A DNA stretch of 64,000 bases from Paraphoma chrysanthemicola. Taxonomy: Eukaryota > Ascomycota > Dothideomycetes > Pleosporales > Phaeosphaeriaceae. Positions 11,151 through 22,214 of the stretch are shown here, piece by piece (positions within the stretch are counted from its first letter, which is position 1; each line of letters opens with the position of its first letter). The notes under the pieces are model-generated. The model did no database searches. It was not told the DNA's origin and saw nothing but the letters and a program-made list of their open reading frames with translations. The translations under genes were made by a program, and so were the position numbers. The stretch covers positions 1,116,001 through 1,180,000 of the forward strand of contig JAGMWG010000001.1 of the NCBI GenBank assembly GCA_020744225.1, read 5' to 3'.

Positions 11151-11840
11151 ATTGTGCGGTGGCGATGTGAGTGTATGGAAGTGGGAATGGAGCTTGGAGA
11201 TGCTGTGGGGAGCTCTGGTGGGGGTTTATGTAGTAGTGAATCTGCTGCTTGCGGGTCTTGTCGAGAGTCCCCGTAGTTGAAGATGGGAGTAAGAAGGTAG
11301 GAGGATTAGTTGTGTGGAAATGGTGCAATCAGGCAGTAGCGGTAGCGTGGATTAAATGGACACAAGAACGGAACAGAATGTGGAGGAAGCAGGTGCCAGG
11401 AACAGTGGATGAGATCACCGCCCGTGCGGCACGCTCTACAAGAGCTGCTGTGAACCCCTCAAATGGCTGGGCCACAGTACCGACAGCAATCAGCTTTCAC
11501 CAACGTAGAGATCAGCGCTAATAATAGGCGCGTTTGGGCCGGACTGTTGTGAGGGCTCTTGCGGATCCATCTTGGTTTCCGAAGCGTCACTAGTTCCTAG
11601 AATCAAGCAACGTCATCTCCAGGACATCACAGAAAGCCACACTCTCACCACAACACCAGCCCCACCGCCCACGACACCCATTGCTCGCGCTCCTAATTCC
11701 TCAGCTTTCTCAGATCACGCACCCGTCTTTCGTGCCTGCCTGTACTCTCAACTCTCGGCGCGCGCTGCATCCGTAACCGCCGGTCACGTTGATTACCAAC
11801 ACAATACACACAAAGCACCCCTAGGCCTCGCGCGCCCACC
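11151..11840. other. divergent promoter, UBX protein / VAP
   Basis: 690 bases with no supported gene; short open frames are compositionally random. Pyrimidine-rich stretches just upstream of both starts are typical of fungal core promoters. Confidence 0.4.
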
Positions 11841-13001
11841 ATGTCAGTCGAGCTCGATCCCGTGGAGCTGGGCTTCAAGCGTAAGCACAAATTGAGCATT
11901 CAGGCTGCTCAGAGAGACTAAATGGAGCAGGGCCCTTCCAGCAGGAGGTGTCGAAGACTCTCCACCTCAAGAACCCGCACTCCGACCCCGTCGCATTCAA
12001 GGTAAGCCATCTCCTGATATCTCCAGGCGCAAAATTTCGATGTGAAACAGTGTAGCTAATGAAAGAATAGGTCAAAACCACCGCTCCCAAGCAGTACGAA
12101 CCCCATAACTGAACCTCGGTTCCACCGCAGCCAGCTAATGATGGCATTGTAGATACTGCGTTAGGCCAAACAGTGGGCGCATCGAGCCTGGCAAGGAAGT
12201 CGAAGTACAAAGTACGATAGCTTTCATGCAACACCCCGCGGGATAAATGCAGCAATCTGACACGTGCGTAGTTCTCCTCCAGGCTATGAAGGAAGACCCC
12301 CCGCCAGATGCGAAGTGCCGCGACAAGTTCCTTGTGCAATCTGTTCTCGTCACCGCTGATAAGGAATTTACCAATGTCGGATCTCTGGTAGGTGGAGCAC
12401 AGCATTGACTGAAGTCTGAGACTAAATTCTTGTACAGTGGGCGCACATTGAGCAAACCTCCAAGTCATCGATCCAAGAGAAGAAGATTAGAGTTCTTTTC
12501 CTACCAGCAGACGACGCTTCCACTCCCGCAAAGACCAACGGCGCCAGCAGCATCAGCTCCCAGCCCTCGCCCTACTCTCCCGAGGCCGTCACGCCCCAAC
12601 GCGCAGTCGCCGATGCCACCGGTCCTGTGTCTCTCCCCGACGAGCGACCAGCGGCTAGCAGGAACTTGGGAGAGACCCAGAATGAGACGTTCAGCTCTGC
12701 AACGGGTGGCGTGGCCGCCACGGTGTCTGCAGCTGCGACCCGCGTATCGAATGCCATCCCAACATCTCAGGAGGATTTGAAGGCTCAACTCGAGGCTGCC
12801 AAGGCAGAGATCTCAAGGCTTACTGCGCAAGCTTCAGAAGCCACGGGCCTGCGCCAACGGAAGGGCGAAGCCTCGCGTGACACCAAGTCCCAGCTTTCGA
12901 CCGCCTCCCACACCCAAACTGCCCCCGCGGGCGGCGTCTCGGTGCAGATCACAGCTCTGCTCTGTTTGCTCAGCTTCTTGGTGGCGTACTTCCTGTTCTG
13001 A
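11841..13001 (+). CDS. scs2: VAP/Scs2-family ER membrane tether (MSP domain)
   Basis: Model join(11841..11880,11931..12001,12071..12093,12153..12211,12272..12387,12438..13001), 290 residues, five introns of 50-69 bases and one exon of 23 bases. Residues 1-110 are the MSP domain: MSVELDPVELGFK, the NPHSDPVAFKVKTTAPKQYC core that binds FFAT motifs, and PNSGRIEPG. A Ser/Pro-rich linker, a predicted short coiled coil (EDLKAQLEAAKAEISRLTAQ) and a C-terminal tail anchor (VQITALLCLLSFLVAYFLF) follow. VAP proteins tether ER to plasma membrane and recruit lipid-transfer proteins. All parts expected of a functional VAP are present. Confidence 0.94.
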
Positions 13002-13805
13002 ATGCCTCCCCCGCATTACCCCGTACACAGCCAAAAGTAATTTTCGAGCGCCAATAGCCGTGTCGAGCAGGTGCTAGGGAAGCGTGGGAAAGGACCGGCG
13101 TTACTGCGTGTGCAGAATACTGGGTGGGATGGGTTCGATATGAGGTGTGGGTGGCTGGAAGGATAATGGTTTTGTTTCCAGGGTGTCATTCAGTTCTTCA
13201 TGGAGGTTTGGATGTTGGCTTTGCGTAGCGCAGTGCCGTATGATCCACACGGGGGTGTTCATATACCAACACCTATGAATACAGGTCGCATTGTTCATAA
13301 TCCGATGTTCACCGTACAAACCTCGCCCCATACCGAACAATGAAAATTTTCCGTGCACTGAAGTTTCCTTGTGAAGATGCTATAGAAGTTAGTAAGTCGT
13401 TGTCTGTCGCAGCAACTGAGTGTTGTCTCCGTCGCACCGCAACATGGTCACGAGAGCAACCACCAATAAGCGAGCATGCAATGTGGGATCCATGCATGCG
13501 GCCGCTCTCGACGCGTGCCATGCGCCTGGGTTCCGACGTCGCCTCCACGGATCTTCGCGCGTCATGCTTTCATATCCCTGCCGCGGGCAAGATAATGGCC
13601 TTTATCAACCGGCCAAATGCGGCTCTAGTTCGCGTTCAGAACGTGGGTTTAGTGGGGCAATATCGGCCGGAGGCTTGGAGTCAAACAATTATTGGGAGTC
13701 AGAACATTTCTCGAGACACACATTAAATGAGCGTGTAGCCACCAAATTCTCTCCCTCCACCTCGTTTACAACGCTTCCTCCTTCCCCCACCGATTAGCCG
13801 TCAAG
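13002..13805. other. intergenic, VAP 3' end and asparagine synthetase promoter
   Basis: No gene seen. The distal part should be the VAP 3' UTR; the last 150 bases carry two GCN4-type sites listed separately and a pyrimidine-rich stretch before the ATG. Confidence 0.45.
13678..13701. promoter_or_regulatory. paired TGACTC (Gcn4/CPC1) sites before asparagine synthetase
   Basis: GAGTCA (the complement of TGACTC) occurs at 13678..13683 and 13696..13701, 18 bases apart start to start, 105-128 bases upstream of the ATG. TGACTC is the core of the Gcn4/CPC1/CpcA bZIP site used in general amino-acid control, and asparagine synthetase genes are known targets of that response in yeasts and Neurospora. 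Both sites fall in the usual distance window, so amino-acid-starvation induction is likely. Confidence 0.55.
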
Positions 13806-15936
13806 ATGTGTGGCATCTTCGCTTGCTACAGGTACGCACTGGGCTCCAAAACTCACAGTGCCCCTCCAATGGCTTTGTGCGACAATTGGCAAAGCAACTG
13901 ACGAAAGCGAAGGCATCCCGATGTTCAGAAGTTCAAGCCGACGGCCCTGAAAATGGGCAAGGCGTAAGTGACTCCTATAGCAAGTTTCTGGCGGCTCAAT
14001 TGACTGACTGCGACCAGTGTCCGACATCGGGGCCCAGATTGGAGTAAGCCATCAACGATACTGTGTGCGCCAGACCAGATTGACTGAGCAACTGCAGGTG
14101 GTAACTGGGTCGCCAACGACACCAGTAGGTCTTCAGAAACCCTGTGTTGTAATAAGAGATTCTAACACTCAACAGTCCTCGTCCACGAGCGTCTCAGCAT
14201 TGTCGGTGTTGGTATGCGATCGAACCACCACCTTTAGCTGCGATCGAAGCTTACAATGAGCAGATTCTGGCGCGCAGCCGCTTATCAACGATGAGCAGAC
14301 CGTCTCCCTGGCCGTCAATGGCGAGATCTACAACCACCGAGTTCTACGCAAGGGCCTGAAGACACCGTACAACTTCAAGACACATTCAGATTGCGAGGTC
14401 ATCATTCCTTTGGTGAGGAGATAAACACGCACGAACCTGAGTATAGGCTTATATATGGCAGTATCTCGAGCATGACATCGACGCGCCCCGCTACCTCGAC
14501 GGCATGTTCTCGTGGGTCTTGCACGATAAAACACAAGATCGCATAATCGCCGCGCGAGACCCCATCGGCATTACTACCTTTTACATGGGTCGATCGAGCG
14601 AGACTCCGGGTGCTGTCTTCTTCGCCTCCGAGTTGAAGTGCCTGCACCCAGTTTGCGACAACATCATTTCCTTCCCGCCCGGTCACGTCTACGACTCAAA
14701 GACCGACGAGCTGAAGCGATACTACGATCCTAAGTGGCTAGTTGAGCCCGAAAACATTCCTACCACACCAGTAGACTACAAGCAGCTGAGGACGTCACTT
14801 GAGCGATCAGTGCGGAAACGCATGATGGCGGAAGTGCCTTTTGGTGTGCTTCTCTCCGGTGGGCTCGACTCAAGTTTGGTAGCTTCCATTGCGCAGCGCG
14901 AGACTCTGCGCTTGAACGAGGCGACACGGAAGCGAGCAGCTGAGTCTAACGGTATCGTACACGACTCGGAGAACCAGCTTGTAGGAATTGACGACAAGAA
15001 CGAGCTTCAGACAGATCTACTTCTCGGCCAGCTCAACTCATTCTCCATCGGTCTGCCCAATGCCCCAGATGCAGTCGCCGCGCGAGAAGTCGCCGACTTC
15101 CTCGGAACCAAGCATCACACTTTTACTTTCACCATCGAGGACGGTCTCAACGCGCTCACTGATGTCATCTACCACCTCGAGTCATTCGATGTGACCACCA
15201 TCCGCGCATCCACACCCATGTTCTTGCTTAGCCGGAAGATCAAGGCGATGGGCGTCAAGATGGTTCTCTCGGGAGAGGGTAGTGATGAGATCTTTGGCGG
15301 CTATCTGTACTTCCACAACGCTCCCGACAAGGCCTCTTTCCACAAAGAATGTATTCGCCGAGTCAAGAACCTCCATCTTTCTGACTGCTTGCGCGCCAAC
15401 AAGTCAACATCCGCATGGGGTGTGGAAGCCCGCGTTCCCTTCCTCGACAAGGAATTCCTCAACGTGTCCATGAACATTGATCCTGCAGACAAGCTCCACA
15501 CCAAAGACCGCATCGAGAAATACATTCTCCGAAAAGCCTTCGACACGACCGACGAGCCCGAAACCCAGCCCTACCTGCCCGACAAGATCCTCTGGAGACA
15601 AAAGGAGCAGTTTTCCGACGGCGTGGGATACGGCTGGATCGATGCGCTCAAGGACAACGCAGAGCTCCACGTCACGGATGAGATGATGAAGAACCCCAAG
15701 GCCGAGTGGGGCGACGATATCCCGGATTCAAAGGAGGCGTACTGGTATAGGTGCATGTTTGACGAGCACTTCCCCAGCTATTGTGCCAGCACGGTCATGC
15801 GATGGACGCCGACGTGGTCTAACCAGACAGATCCGTCTGGACGGTAAGTCATCGCTCAATATTTGGAAGAAGCGGAATGCTAATGTGTGATAGTGCTATT
15901 GGTGTCCATGCGCAAAAGTATGAGCACGCGAAATAA
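13806..15936 (+). CDS. asn2: asparagine synthetase, glutamine-hydrolysing
   Basis: Model join(13806..13831,13913..13963,14018..14043,14098..14124,14176..14211,14264..14412,14462..15843,15894..15936), 579 residues, seven introns of 49-81 bases; the first six interrupt the glutaminase domain. Makes asparagine from aspartate, glutamine and ATP. The N-terminal nucleophile domain starts MCGIFACYR with catalytic Cys2, then VRHRGPDWSG, the LVHERLSIVG strand and VNGEIYNH. The synthetase domain has the pyrophosphatase loop LLSGGLDSS near residue 237 and SGEGSDEIFGGY. C-terminus DPSGRAIGVHAQKY is intact. Symbol follows the Neurospora name and is by family only. Two TGACTC-type sites lie upstream. Confidence 0.95.
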
Positions 15937-16314
15937 GCGGTATATCCTTGGAGAGAGTATGTAGGATCTTTGAGCGCTGGCAGTTTGATGTTGCGTGCCG
16001 TGTGCTCTTCAATTTGCGCCAGGTGAATGCCGTGCAAGATAAACTTCAAACAATAGAATGTACCATTCCAATGGATTTTCAATACGCGCTTGTTCACACT
16101 CAATGAATGATTCATGTTTTGATTGCCTACGTGACCGATAACGGAGATACAGACTGATAGGAATAAACATGGACTGGTAGTGTCCATGACGGGTATCAAA
16201 GACCAAGAAGAGAAGATTGCGAGACATGACCCAGACTTTTAGCACCCGGAGGGCGAACCATATGCACCAACGCCGACAAGCAATGTATCATACAACAATT
16301 GTAAGTAGCAAAGT
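15937..16314. other. convergent 3' intergenic region
   Basis: 378 bases between the stops of asparagine synthetase and the PQ-loop gene; only 3' UTR-like sequence seen. Confidence 0.4.
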
Positions 16315-17475
16315 CTACGCCTCGAGCGCAGACGACGAATCCGCGTTACCGAATGCTCGGAATTGGATGAAGATGGTAACGTCTTCGACCATGGTGCCGA
16401 GCGAGCCGATGAGCCAAGGGAGATTGGTGAGGAGATATTCCTTCTCTTGGGAGTGAAAGAGGATCTACAATTGTCAGGACATATATCCAAAATGACAAGA
16501 AGGAATGGGAACTTACTCCTGCGCCATACGTCGCATTGCCTAGCAGACTCAACATAAAGAAGAGCAACGATAAGCCTTCGCACGACTTTTCGCGCTGATT
16601 CTTGATGATCTGAGGGATCCGTGCACCCAGATAGCATACTGCGCTTGCATATCCCAGGACTTGCGCGCCCATGGCCATGTCGGTGCCCGTAGACTCGTCT
16701 GTCGTCGGTTGAGGCGCCCACACACCAGTCTTCCACGCAAGAGCCCAGCCCGCTGCACCGACGATGCAGACACCAACAATGCTCAGCGCATTCTTGACCC
16801 ACTCGCTGCCACCGGCCTCGACATCCGCAATTGTGGGCAGCGAGCTCGCGCGGCGCCTGCGACTCGCTTGTGAATCACGGCGATGGCTTCCTGGCAGGCC
16901 AATGTTGCTCGAGTCCCTCCTTCCCAGCAAAGGTGCTTCGACGCTATCGTTGCTGCGCGTCGACGCCTTGCGCGAGCGGCGCGAGTTCTTGAGATTGTAG
17001 TACACGCATTGCGAAATGAGGATCAGGTCGGCGAAGCAGAAGTAGATTGCGAGGGCGATGACGGTGGGGACAAGGCCGGCCCACAGAGCGCCAGCGAGGT
17101 TGGTGATGTCGCCAATGAACCAGACGGTCAGAAAGGCGAGGGAGATGCCTTCGGCGGAGCCTTGTTTGTAATTCTCAATCAGCTGGGGGACCTGTAGATG
17201 TGTGTTAGCTATGGTTGAAGGTGGTCGCGTGCTTCACTTGTGCGTCAAGCATGCTGGGAAGGTGCGAGGTGTGATAGCTGAGTCGCACAGCTTCATGTCC
17301 AATTGAGCCTCGCACAAAGGTACTTCCAGGGCCGCGAAGCTATTCAGGCTGTACAACCACCACACCTTGATGCCAGAATGGGACCTACCAAGAGAAAGAT
17401 CCATGAAGCCAATGATATTGAACCGAAGACACCTGAAAGCGCCTCGTTGGTGGTCAAAGGAATGCCGTGCGCCAT
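16315..17475 (-). CDS. PQ-loop vacuolar amino-acid transporter (Ypq1/PQLC2-like)
   Basis: Model complement(join(16315..16464,16517..17191,17389..17475)), 303 residues. Seven-helix PQ-loop protein. The first PQ motif is built across intron 1 (ASWIFLL then VPQLIENYKQGSAEGIS); the second is GARIPQIIKNQREKSCEGLS near residue 220. A basic Ser/Arg-rich cytoplasmic loop lies between the repeats. The last exon holds the final helices (LLTNLPWLIGSLGTMVEDVT) and an acidic tail ending SSSALEA. Ypq1-3 and human PQLC2 export cationic amino acids from the vacuole/lysosome, so that is the likely role. An in-frame ATG at 17496 would add seven residues. Intron 1, 197 bases, is long for this genome. Confidence 0.9.
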
Positions 17476-18230
17476 GATTGAGCTAGCCCACTGCATGCTG
17501 CTGGTGGCGGGTGCAACGAGGACGTGGTGAGAGTGCTGGCCTTTGAAGATTCTCCTTGTCTCGTCAACGTCGACAAGGCCTGCAAAAGATCCAAGAGGTA
17601 TGACGCAGGTCCCAGTCGAGAGACGCCGAAACGGGCCAAGACTAGGGTCGAAGCCGAGTTAGCGAATGGCACGGCGCGGATTGCAACTTCCAAATCGGGG
17701 CGTTGCAGCTGCTTGGAGGACGCGCAGTTCTGTTGGAAACACGAGTATGGGGTTTACGTGGGCTACAAGCACACTTTTGACGTTCTGCAGCCATCATCGC
17801 CAATCAACCCTGGCGGACAGAATGTCTCCTGTTGGGAGCCAGATTTTTTTTGCGATGCGTCTGGGCGCAGGTTGACATGCAGGGCTACCGGCTGCCGCTC
17901 GGCTCCGCGGTGCTATTTTCAGCGTCAGCAGCGTCGCAATACATCAAATGCCACCCCAGCGTCTCCGCTCACTCATCACCTCGTCCCTGTGACTTGCTGC
18001 GCACCATACGCTACTCTTTTCCTTTGCTTCCGTCTCTCCACCTTCGTTTATCCATCGAACAAACAATCGCTACCACTCTGCTCTTCACCTACACGCCTGT
18101 AATACCGTCGAAACACTTGAAACCAATTTTGGTGGAACGCGTCACCTAAAGTAGACGACTCCACACACCACTTCGACCACTTCCAGCGCATCCGCTCTCT
18201 TCCGTTTCTACACCTTCACACAAAACAAAC
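17476..18230. other. divergent promoter, PQ-loop transporter / surface protein
   Basis: 755 bases. A 192-codon open frame crosses it (17524..18102), but it has no recognisable domain, no signal peptide and runs into the pyrimidine-rich leader of the next gene, so I regard it as chance. CT/CA-rich tracts at 17990-18230 look like a fungal 5' UTR. Confidence 0.4.
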
Positions 18231-19061
18231 ATGCTGCGCAACTCGTGGCTGCTGGCGCTCTTTGCGCTCGTTGCGCTGTCGGCGGCCTTCAACTTCGGCG
18301 AGGGCCTGCACATCGACGGCATCGAAGAGTATCTGCACCACGGCGAGAAGAGACAGGCCTCAGGCACCGGCGGCAACACTCCCACACCCACACCGCAGCC
18401 ATCGTCCGCTGCGCCGCCGTCATCGCGACAGAACACACCAACACCAGCGCCAACCCCCACTCCCACGCCGGATACAGAAACATCTGACCCGCCCGCCCAG
18501 TCGACACCACCTCCAGGCTCGAGCCGCCCCGCGACACCCACGCAGCGTAGCAGCGGAAACGGACCATCTAGCCAGGCACCTGCCTCGTCGAGCCGCAGCA
18601 CAGCCATCATCCGCACTACCCCGCTCGTCTCGACTTCGCTCTCCGAGTTCGTCACCACCTTCACTAGCACCGCCAGCAATGGCGAGCAAGTCGCAGTCAC
18701 ATCCACTGGCACAAGCTCAATTCCCATCACAACCGGCCAGACGACATACACCGACGCGCCGACATCGCAGTCCAACGATGGCGACAACGGTGGTGGTCTG
18801 AGCGACTCGAACAAGAAGGTCATTGGCGGCGTCGTCGGCGGTGTCGGTGGTGCCCTCCTCCTCGGCGGTATCGCTCTCGTCTTCTGGCGCATGAAGAAGC
18901 GCCAGCACAAGGTCACTGCCGACGATGACGACCTGAACCTCAACACTGGTGCTGCCCTCGGCGACAAGCCACAGAACCCGAACGGCACCACCCCCTTCCA
19001 GTCGAACCTCGAGCAGTACCACAACCCGGGTGGCCGCCCGAATGCGGCAGCCAACTTCTAG
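18231..19061 (+). CDS. single-pass Ser/Thr/Pro-rich membrane protein, Mid2/WSC-sensor-like
   Basis: Intronless, 276 residues. Signal peptide MLRNSWLLALFALVALSAA, then a long Ser/Thr/Pro-rich ectodomain (TPTPTPQPSSAAPPSS and similar, heavy O-mannosylation expected), a membrane helix near 200-222 (VIGGVVGGVGGALLLGGIAL), basic stop-transfer MKKRQHK, and a short cytoplasmic tail rich in Asp/Asn. This architecture is that of fungal cell-wall stress sensors (Mid2/Mtl1 type), but there is no cysteine-rich WSC domain. A dibasic KR at about residue 42 could be a Kex2 site. A cell-wall integrity role is inferred from layout only. Confidence 0.75.
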   Translation: MLRNSWLLALFALVALSAAFNFGEGLHIDGIEEYLHHGEKRQASGTGGNTPTPTPQPSSAAPPSSRQNTPTPAPTPTPTPDTETSDPPAQSTPPPGSSRPATPTQRSSGNGPSSQAPASSSRSTAIIRTTPLVSTSLSEFVTTFTSTASNGEQVAVTSTGTSSIPITTGQTTYTDAPTSQSNDGDNGGGLSDSNKKVIGGVVGGVGGALLLGGIALVFWRMKKRQHKVTADDDDLNLNTGAALGDKPQNPNGTTPFQSNLEQYHNPGGRPNAAANF

Positions 19062-19908
19062 GCTGCACAACCGCCCCGTACATACGCGGTCTCAAAGGCC
19101 GTTTACGATACTAATGATCATCTTAGCGGTTGTTTGCGGCGTTTCGAGCTTGGACATACTCCGACGATATTGTTTGCCATCTCCAGACTATGATATACGT
19201 CGAAGATGTACCAGCTCTCCTATGAGGAACATGGCATTACTGGAGTCGTTTGCCCCAGTTGTATCATCGGCGCTGCATCTCATGCTTGATTTGGACGGTG
19301 ATTTCCTTACTAGATTGGGCACGCAAGTAAAGGAGCAATGTATTTCAAGTCATGAGCGTCTACACCTCGTCCACTCCTTTTATTCAGCGACGTTGCATTT
19401 GCATCGTTGCTCATAAAGGTTGTAATCGAGCATATTATTTCACTTCCACCTACAAGCATAGCATATCAAAATCATAAAAGTCAAATCACTCCATTTCAAC
19501 CCCGGCTCCTGCATGTCTATCGGCCTTCCAATTACGTCACACGTCTCATGCACTCCCGCCTTGAAGATCATGGTCCCGCGCCTACAGATTCCAGGGGGCG
19601 TGCTGGGTGGTTTCACGTTTCAGCACTGTCGCAACACCATCGCCACATTGCCGAACCCGGCTACGCGCCCACATGCTTAAACCTCTGAGGCGTGAGAACA
19701 TGCATGTCGTTTGATGCGCGCGCGAAATTAGCTGAGACTACATATGCAGGCTGAGCCGTGGGCGTGTTGGTCGCGAGTCTGCGACTTGACAATTTCCTTG
19801 ACGATTAGTTGACTCCAGCGCTGGACGTTGTGAACACACTTCCATTTATTCATCTACGACTTGCGGCCTCGCACCAAACCAGTCGACTTCAACAAGAACA
19901 CATCCATC
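19062..19908. other. intergenic, 847 bases
   Basis: No gene seen. AT-rich 3' region after the sensor-like gene, then the upstream region of the Asn/Gln-rich secreted protein. Confidence 0.4.
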
Positions 19909-20824
19909 ATGTTCCGTCCGCTCCCCACCTCCCTCCTGTCCCTCCTCTTCGCCCTCCCCGCCCTCTCCCATGCCTCTCCACAACCCGCGCTCGTCGGCAG
20001 CGACTGGGAGATCAGCCTGATTCCGCGGCACACACTCTTCCTGCGGCAACTCAACGACCTGCAAACATTCGACCAAGCACTTGGCGGGACGCGCGCGTCT
20101 GCGATTACGAATTCCGGAGACCCACAGCGACCGTTCAGTGTGGATGGAGACACGTTTGATAGCTTTGCGAGCGCGGCACAGAGGAGTTGCGATAATCAGT
20201 TCCAGGTATGCCAGGCGGTTGCGAATGGGAATGGGAATCAAAATCAGAATCAGAACAATGGTCAGAATAATGGAGGGAATCAGAATCAAAATCAGAACAA
20301 TCAGAACCAGAATCAAGCCCAGAACCAGAATCAGAACCAAAACCAGAATCAGAACCAGAATCAAAATCAGAACCAGAATCAAAACCAGAACCAAAACCAG
20401 AACCAAAACCAGAACCAGGCCAACGGGAATAGGAATGGGGGCAACAACAATAATAATAATAATAACAATAACAATAACAACAATAACGTCCAGCAAAATC
20501 GCGAAAGAAGTCGCAAGGGAAAGAGACAGGATGGAGGCCCAGGCTCAGGACCAGGAAAGGGAAAAGGAGATCAGTTCCAGAAAAGGCAGAATGGTGGAGG
20601 AGGATTGACAGTGAACCAGTGTGATCAGCAGAAAGGTATGTTCCAAAAATGTCCTCCTATCAAGCGGTATAGTATTGGAAGAGAGGCTAATGCAACTGAA
20701 TATAGACCAGTGCAACAACGCTCAGCAGAGCGCACAAATCAAGGATTTCACTGCTGCGATTGCGAGCACGAATATTGGTCCGGATCCGCAGTTTCCGGAT
20801 TTCGATCTGATTTGCGAGGGCTGA
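19909..20824 (+). CDS. secreted protein with long Asn-Gln repeat and Kex2-type sites
   Basis: Model join(19909..20635,20706..20824), 281 residues, one 70-base intron. A signal peptide (MFRPLPTSLLSLLFALPALSHA) is followed by a conserved-looking domain with DTFDSFASAAQRSCDNQFQ. Residues about 105-195 are almost only Asn and Gln, an (NQ)n tract then 15 consecutive Asn. Next come basic-dibasic sites (KGKRQDGG and QKRQNGG) that fit Kex2 cleavage, and a C-terminal domain with two cysteine pairs (NQCDQQKDQCNNAQQSAQIK) ending FDLICEG. The non-repeat parts look like one small cysteine-containing fungal secreted family split by the repeat. Function unknown. The Asn/Gln tract is prion-like in composition. 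Confidence 0.8.
20236..20418 (+). repeat. hexanucleotide AAYCAR coding repeat (Asn-Gln)n
   Basis: About 183 bases of imperfect tandem AAT/AAC-CAA/CAG units, in frame in the secreted protein gene. Synonymous variation between units shows it is not a fresh pure expansion. Confidence 0.9.
20443..20487 (+). repeat. AAY trinucleotide repeat (poly-Asn, 15 codons)
   Basis: Fifteen consecutive AAT/AAC codons in frame, directly after the Asn-Gln repeat and a short Gly/Asn spacer. Confidence 0.9.
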
Positions 20825-21622
20825 GATAGGGTTGAGTCGAGTTGCATATACGGTTAACGATGGTACGACGAGACATTGGGGGAAAGCTTGTAGTTGCATT
20901 CGTATATGCACATGCAAACTACCTCCTGGCGCATATGAGTAAACAACCCGGGGTAGCTCCCAGAATTTTGTATTCACCCCATTAAGTGTTTCTTACAATA
21001 CATCTCACGCGTAGATTACTCTTTGCTACAGCTTCTTAATGTTCTTTGTCTAAGAATTTCGTTTTGTGCGCTTACTTGTACTGCGTTAAAAGCAGCAGAC
21101 AAGGTTGTATGTTGCGTAGGAGGAACGAGATCCTTGAAGCACATTGAAGCCAACTTAGCAAGTAAAAATAAGGCCGAGGAGAGCCTCACAAGCAGCCTCT
21201 CGTGGAGATTGGGAGTTCGGGAATAGGCGTGCATCCTCAATGCCGACAAACAGCAAAACGCGCTGCGAACGTGCTGGTTCAAATCTGACTTATAAGGAGG
21301 GCTGGATGCTGTCATTACATTGAAGAGTTGAGATCAGTCACTAAATTGTTGTGTGAGAGTCGCAATGATAGATGTTGCGCTGAACACTACGTTCTTATTC
21401 CCGACTTTCCAAGCTCCGTGAGAGGCAGCATAGGGCACCCTGGTCGCCTCACTCGTATGTGACGAGAGGCAGGACGGCTATGGTAACTACGTCATTAGCT
21501 GCAGGCCGGAGGAGAAGAGGTTCAAGCACTAATAATCAACTTTAAGATATATGAATGCAACTACCCTTCCACAACCTATTCAACGCCACATCTCCACCGC
21601 TTCACTTTAACTTCATCCCGCT
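20825..21622. other. intergenic, 798 bases
   Basis: No gene supported. A GGTTCAAATCT string near 21277 resembles a tRNA B box but no A box or acceptor stem can be found. Confidence 0.4.
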
Positions 21623-22084
21623 ATGAAAATGTCTACGGAAACTACATCGAAACTCCTCACTACCGCGCTCGCCGTAGTTGCGGGGTACAATCAATGGGAC
21701 ATCGACGCAATCCTAGCTCCTCGCGCGCCGAATTGCACGCACCGCGTATACCCTCTACGCTTACCGCGGCCGACGCTGAACAATACGGCATACAGAGGAT
21801 ACTTCTCTGGCATCTTGCCGTACTTCAAAAACTTCAATGTGACCGTCATGGACGCGTATGTCGACGAGCAAGCGAACCGCGTGGCGCTGCAGGCGTCGAG
21901 CACGGCGGAATCGGTAATTGGGCCTTATGCGAATGAGTATGTGCTGATGATGAAGATGACCGAGTGTCAGACGCAGGTGGTGGAGATTAGGGAGTTTGTG
22001 GATAGCGAGGCGAGTGCGATGTTTTTCCCGAATTTGACGGCGTACATTGAGGGTGGAGGGAAGGGATTTAGCGAGGAAAAGTGA
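21623..22084 (+). CDS. SnoaL/NTF2-like domain protein
   Basis: Intronless, 153 residues. Compact alpha+beta fold of the NTF2 superfamily: opening helix KLLTTALAVVAGYNQWDIDAILAPRAPNC-type segment (the typical motif before a ligand-facing loop), CTHRVYPL, the YFSGILPYFKNFNVTVMDAY strand pair and an EYVLMMKMTECQTQVVEIREF strand, ending in a helix FVDSEASAMFFPNL. Fungal relatives are uncharacterised polyketide-cyclase-like or dehydratase-like proteins. ATG at 21623 is followed by a second ATG two codons on. It stands alone, with Cce1 convergent on its 3' side, and may be accessory metabolism. Confidence 0.8.
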   Translation: MKMSTETTSKLLTTALAVVAGYNQWDIDAILAPRAPNCTHRVYPLRLPRPTLNNTAYRGYFSGILPYFKNFNVTVMDAYVDEQANRVALQASSTAESVIGPYANEYVLMMKMTECQTQVVEIREFVDSEASAMFFPNLTAYIEGGGKGFSEEK

Positions 22085-22214
22085 AGGCTTGGTGAGGTGC
22101 TGTAAAATGTACAGGCGATGTCCGTCGATGGGATGCTGGTGGAGTCTATGGAGTGTCTAAGCCGAGTCAAAGTCGGATTGGTCCATCCACTACAAGGCGC
22201 CGGTAGATTGAAAC

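Noticed and set aside
17524..18102. 192-codon open frame between the PQ-loop and surface-protein genes
   Set aside because: No domain, random composition, overlaps the leader of the next gene and lacks a plausible start context; treated as chance.
19846..20496. Minus-strand frame rich in Val/Ile/Leu, seemingly a membrane protein
   Set aside because: It is the reverse reading of the Asn/Gln repeat; the plus strand has signal peptide, intron and cysteines.
21220..21300. tRNA-like B box (GGTTCAAATCT)
   Set aside because: No A box, no pairing acceptor or anticodon stem.
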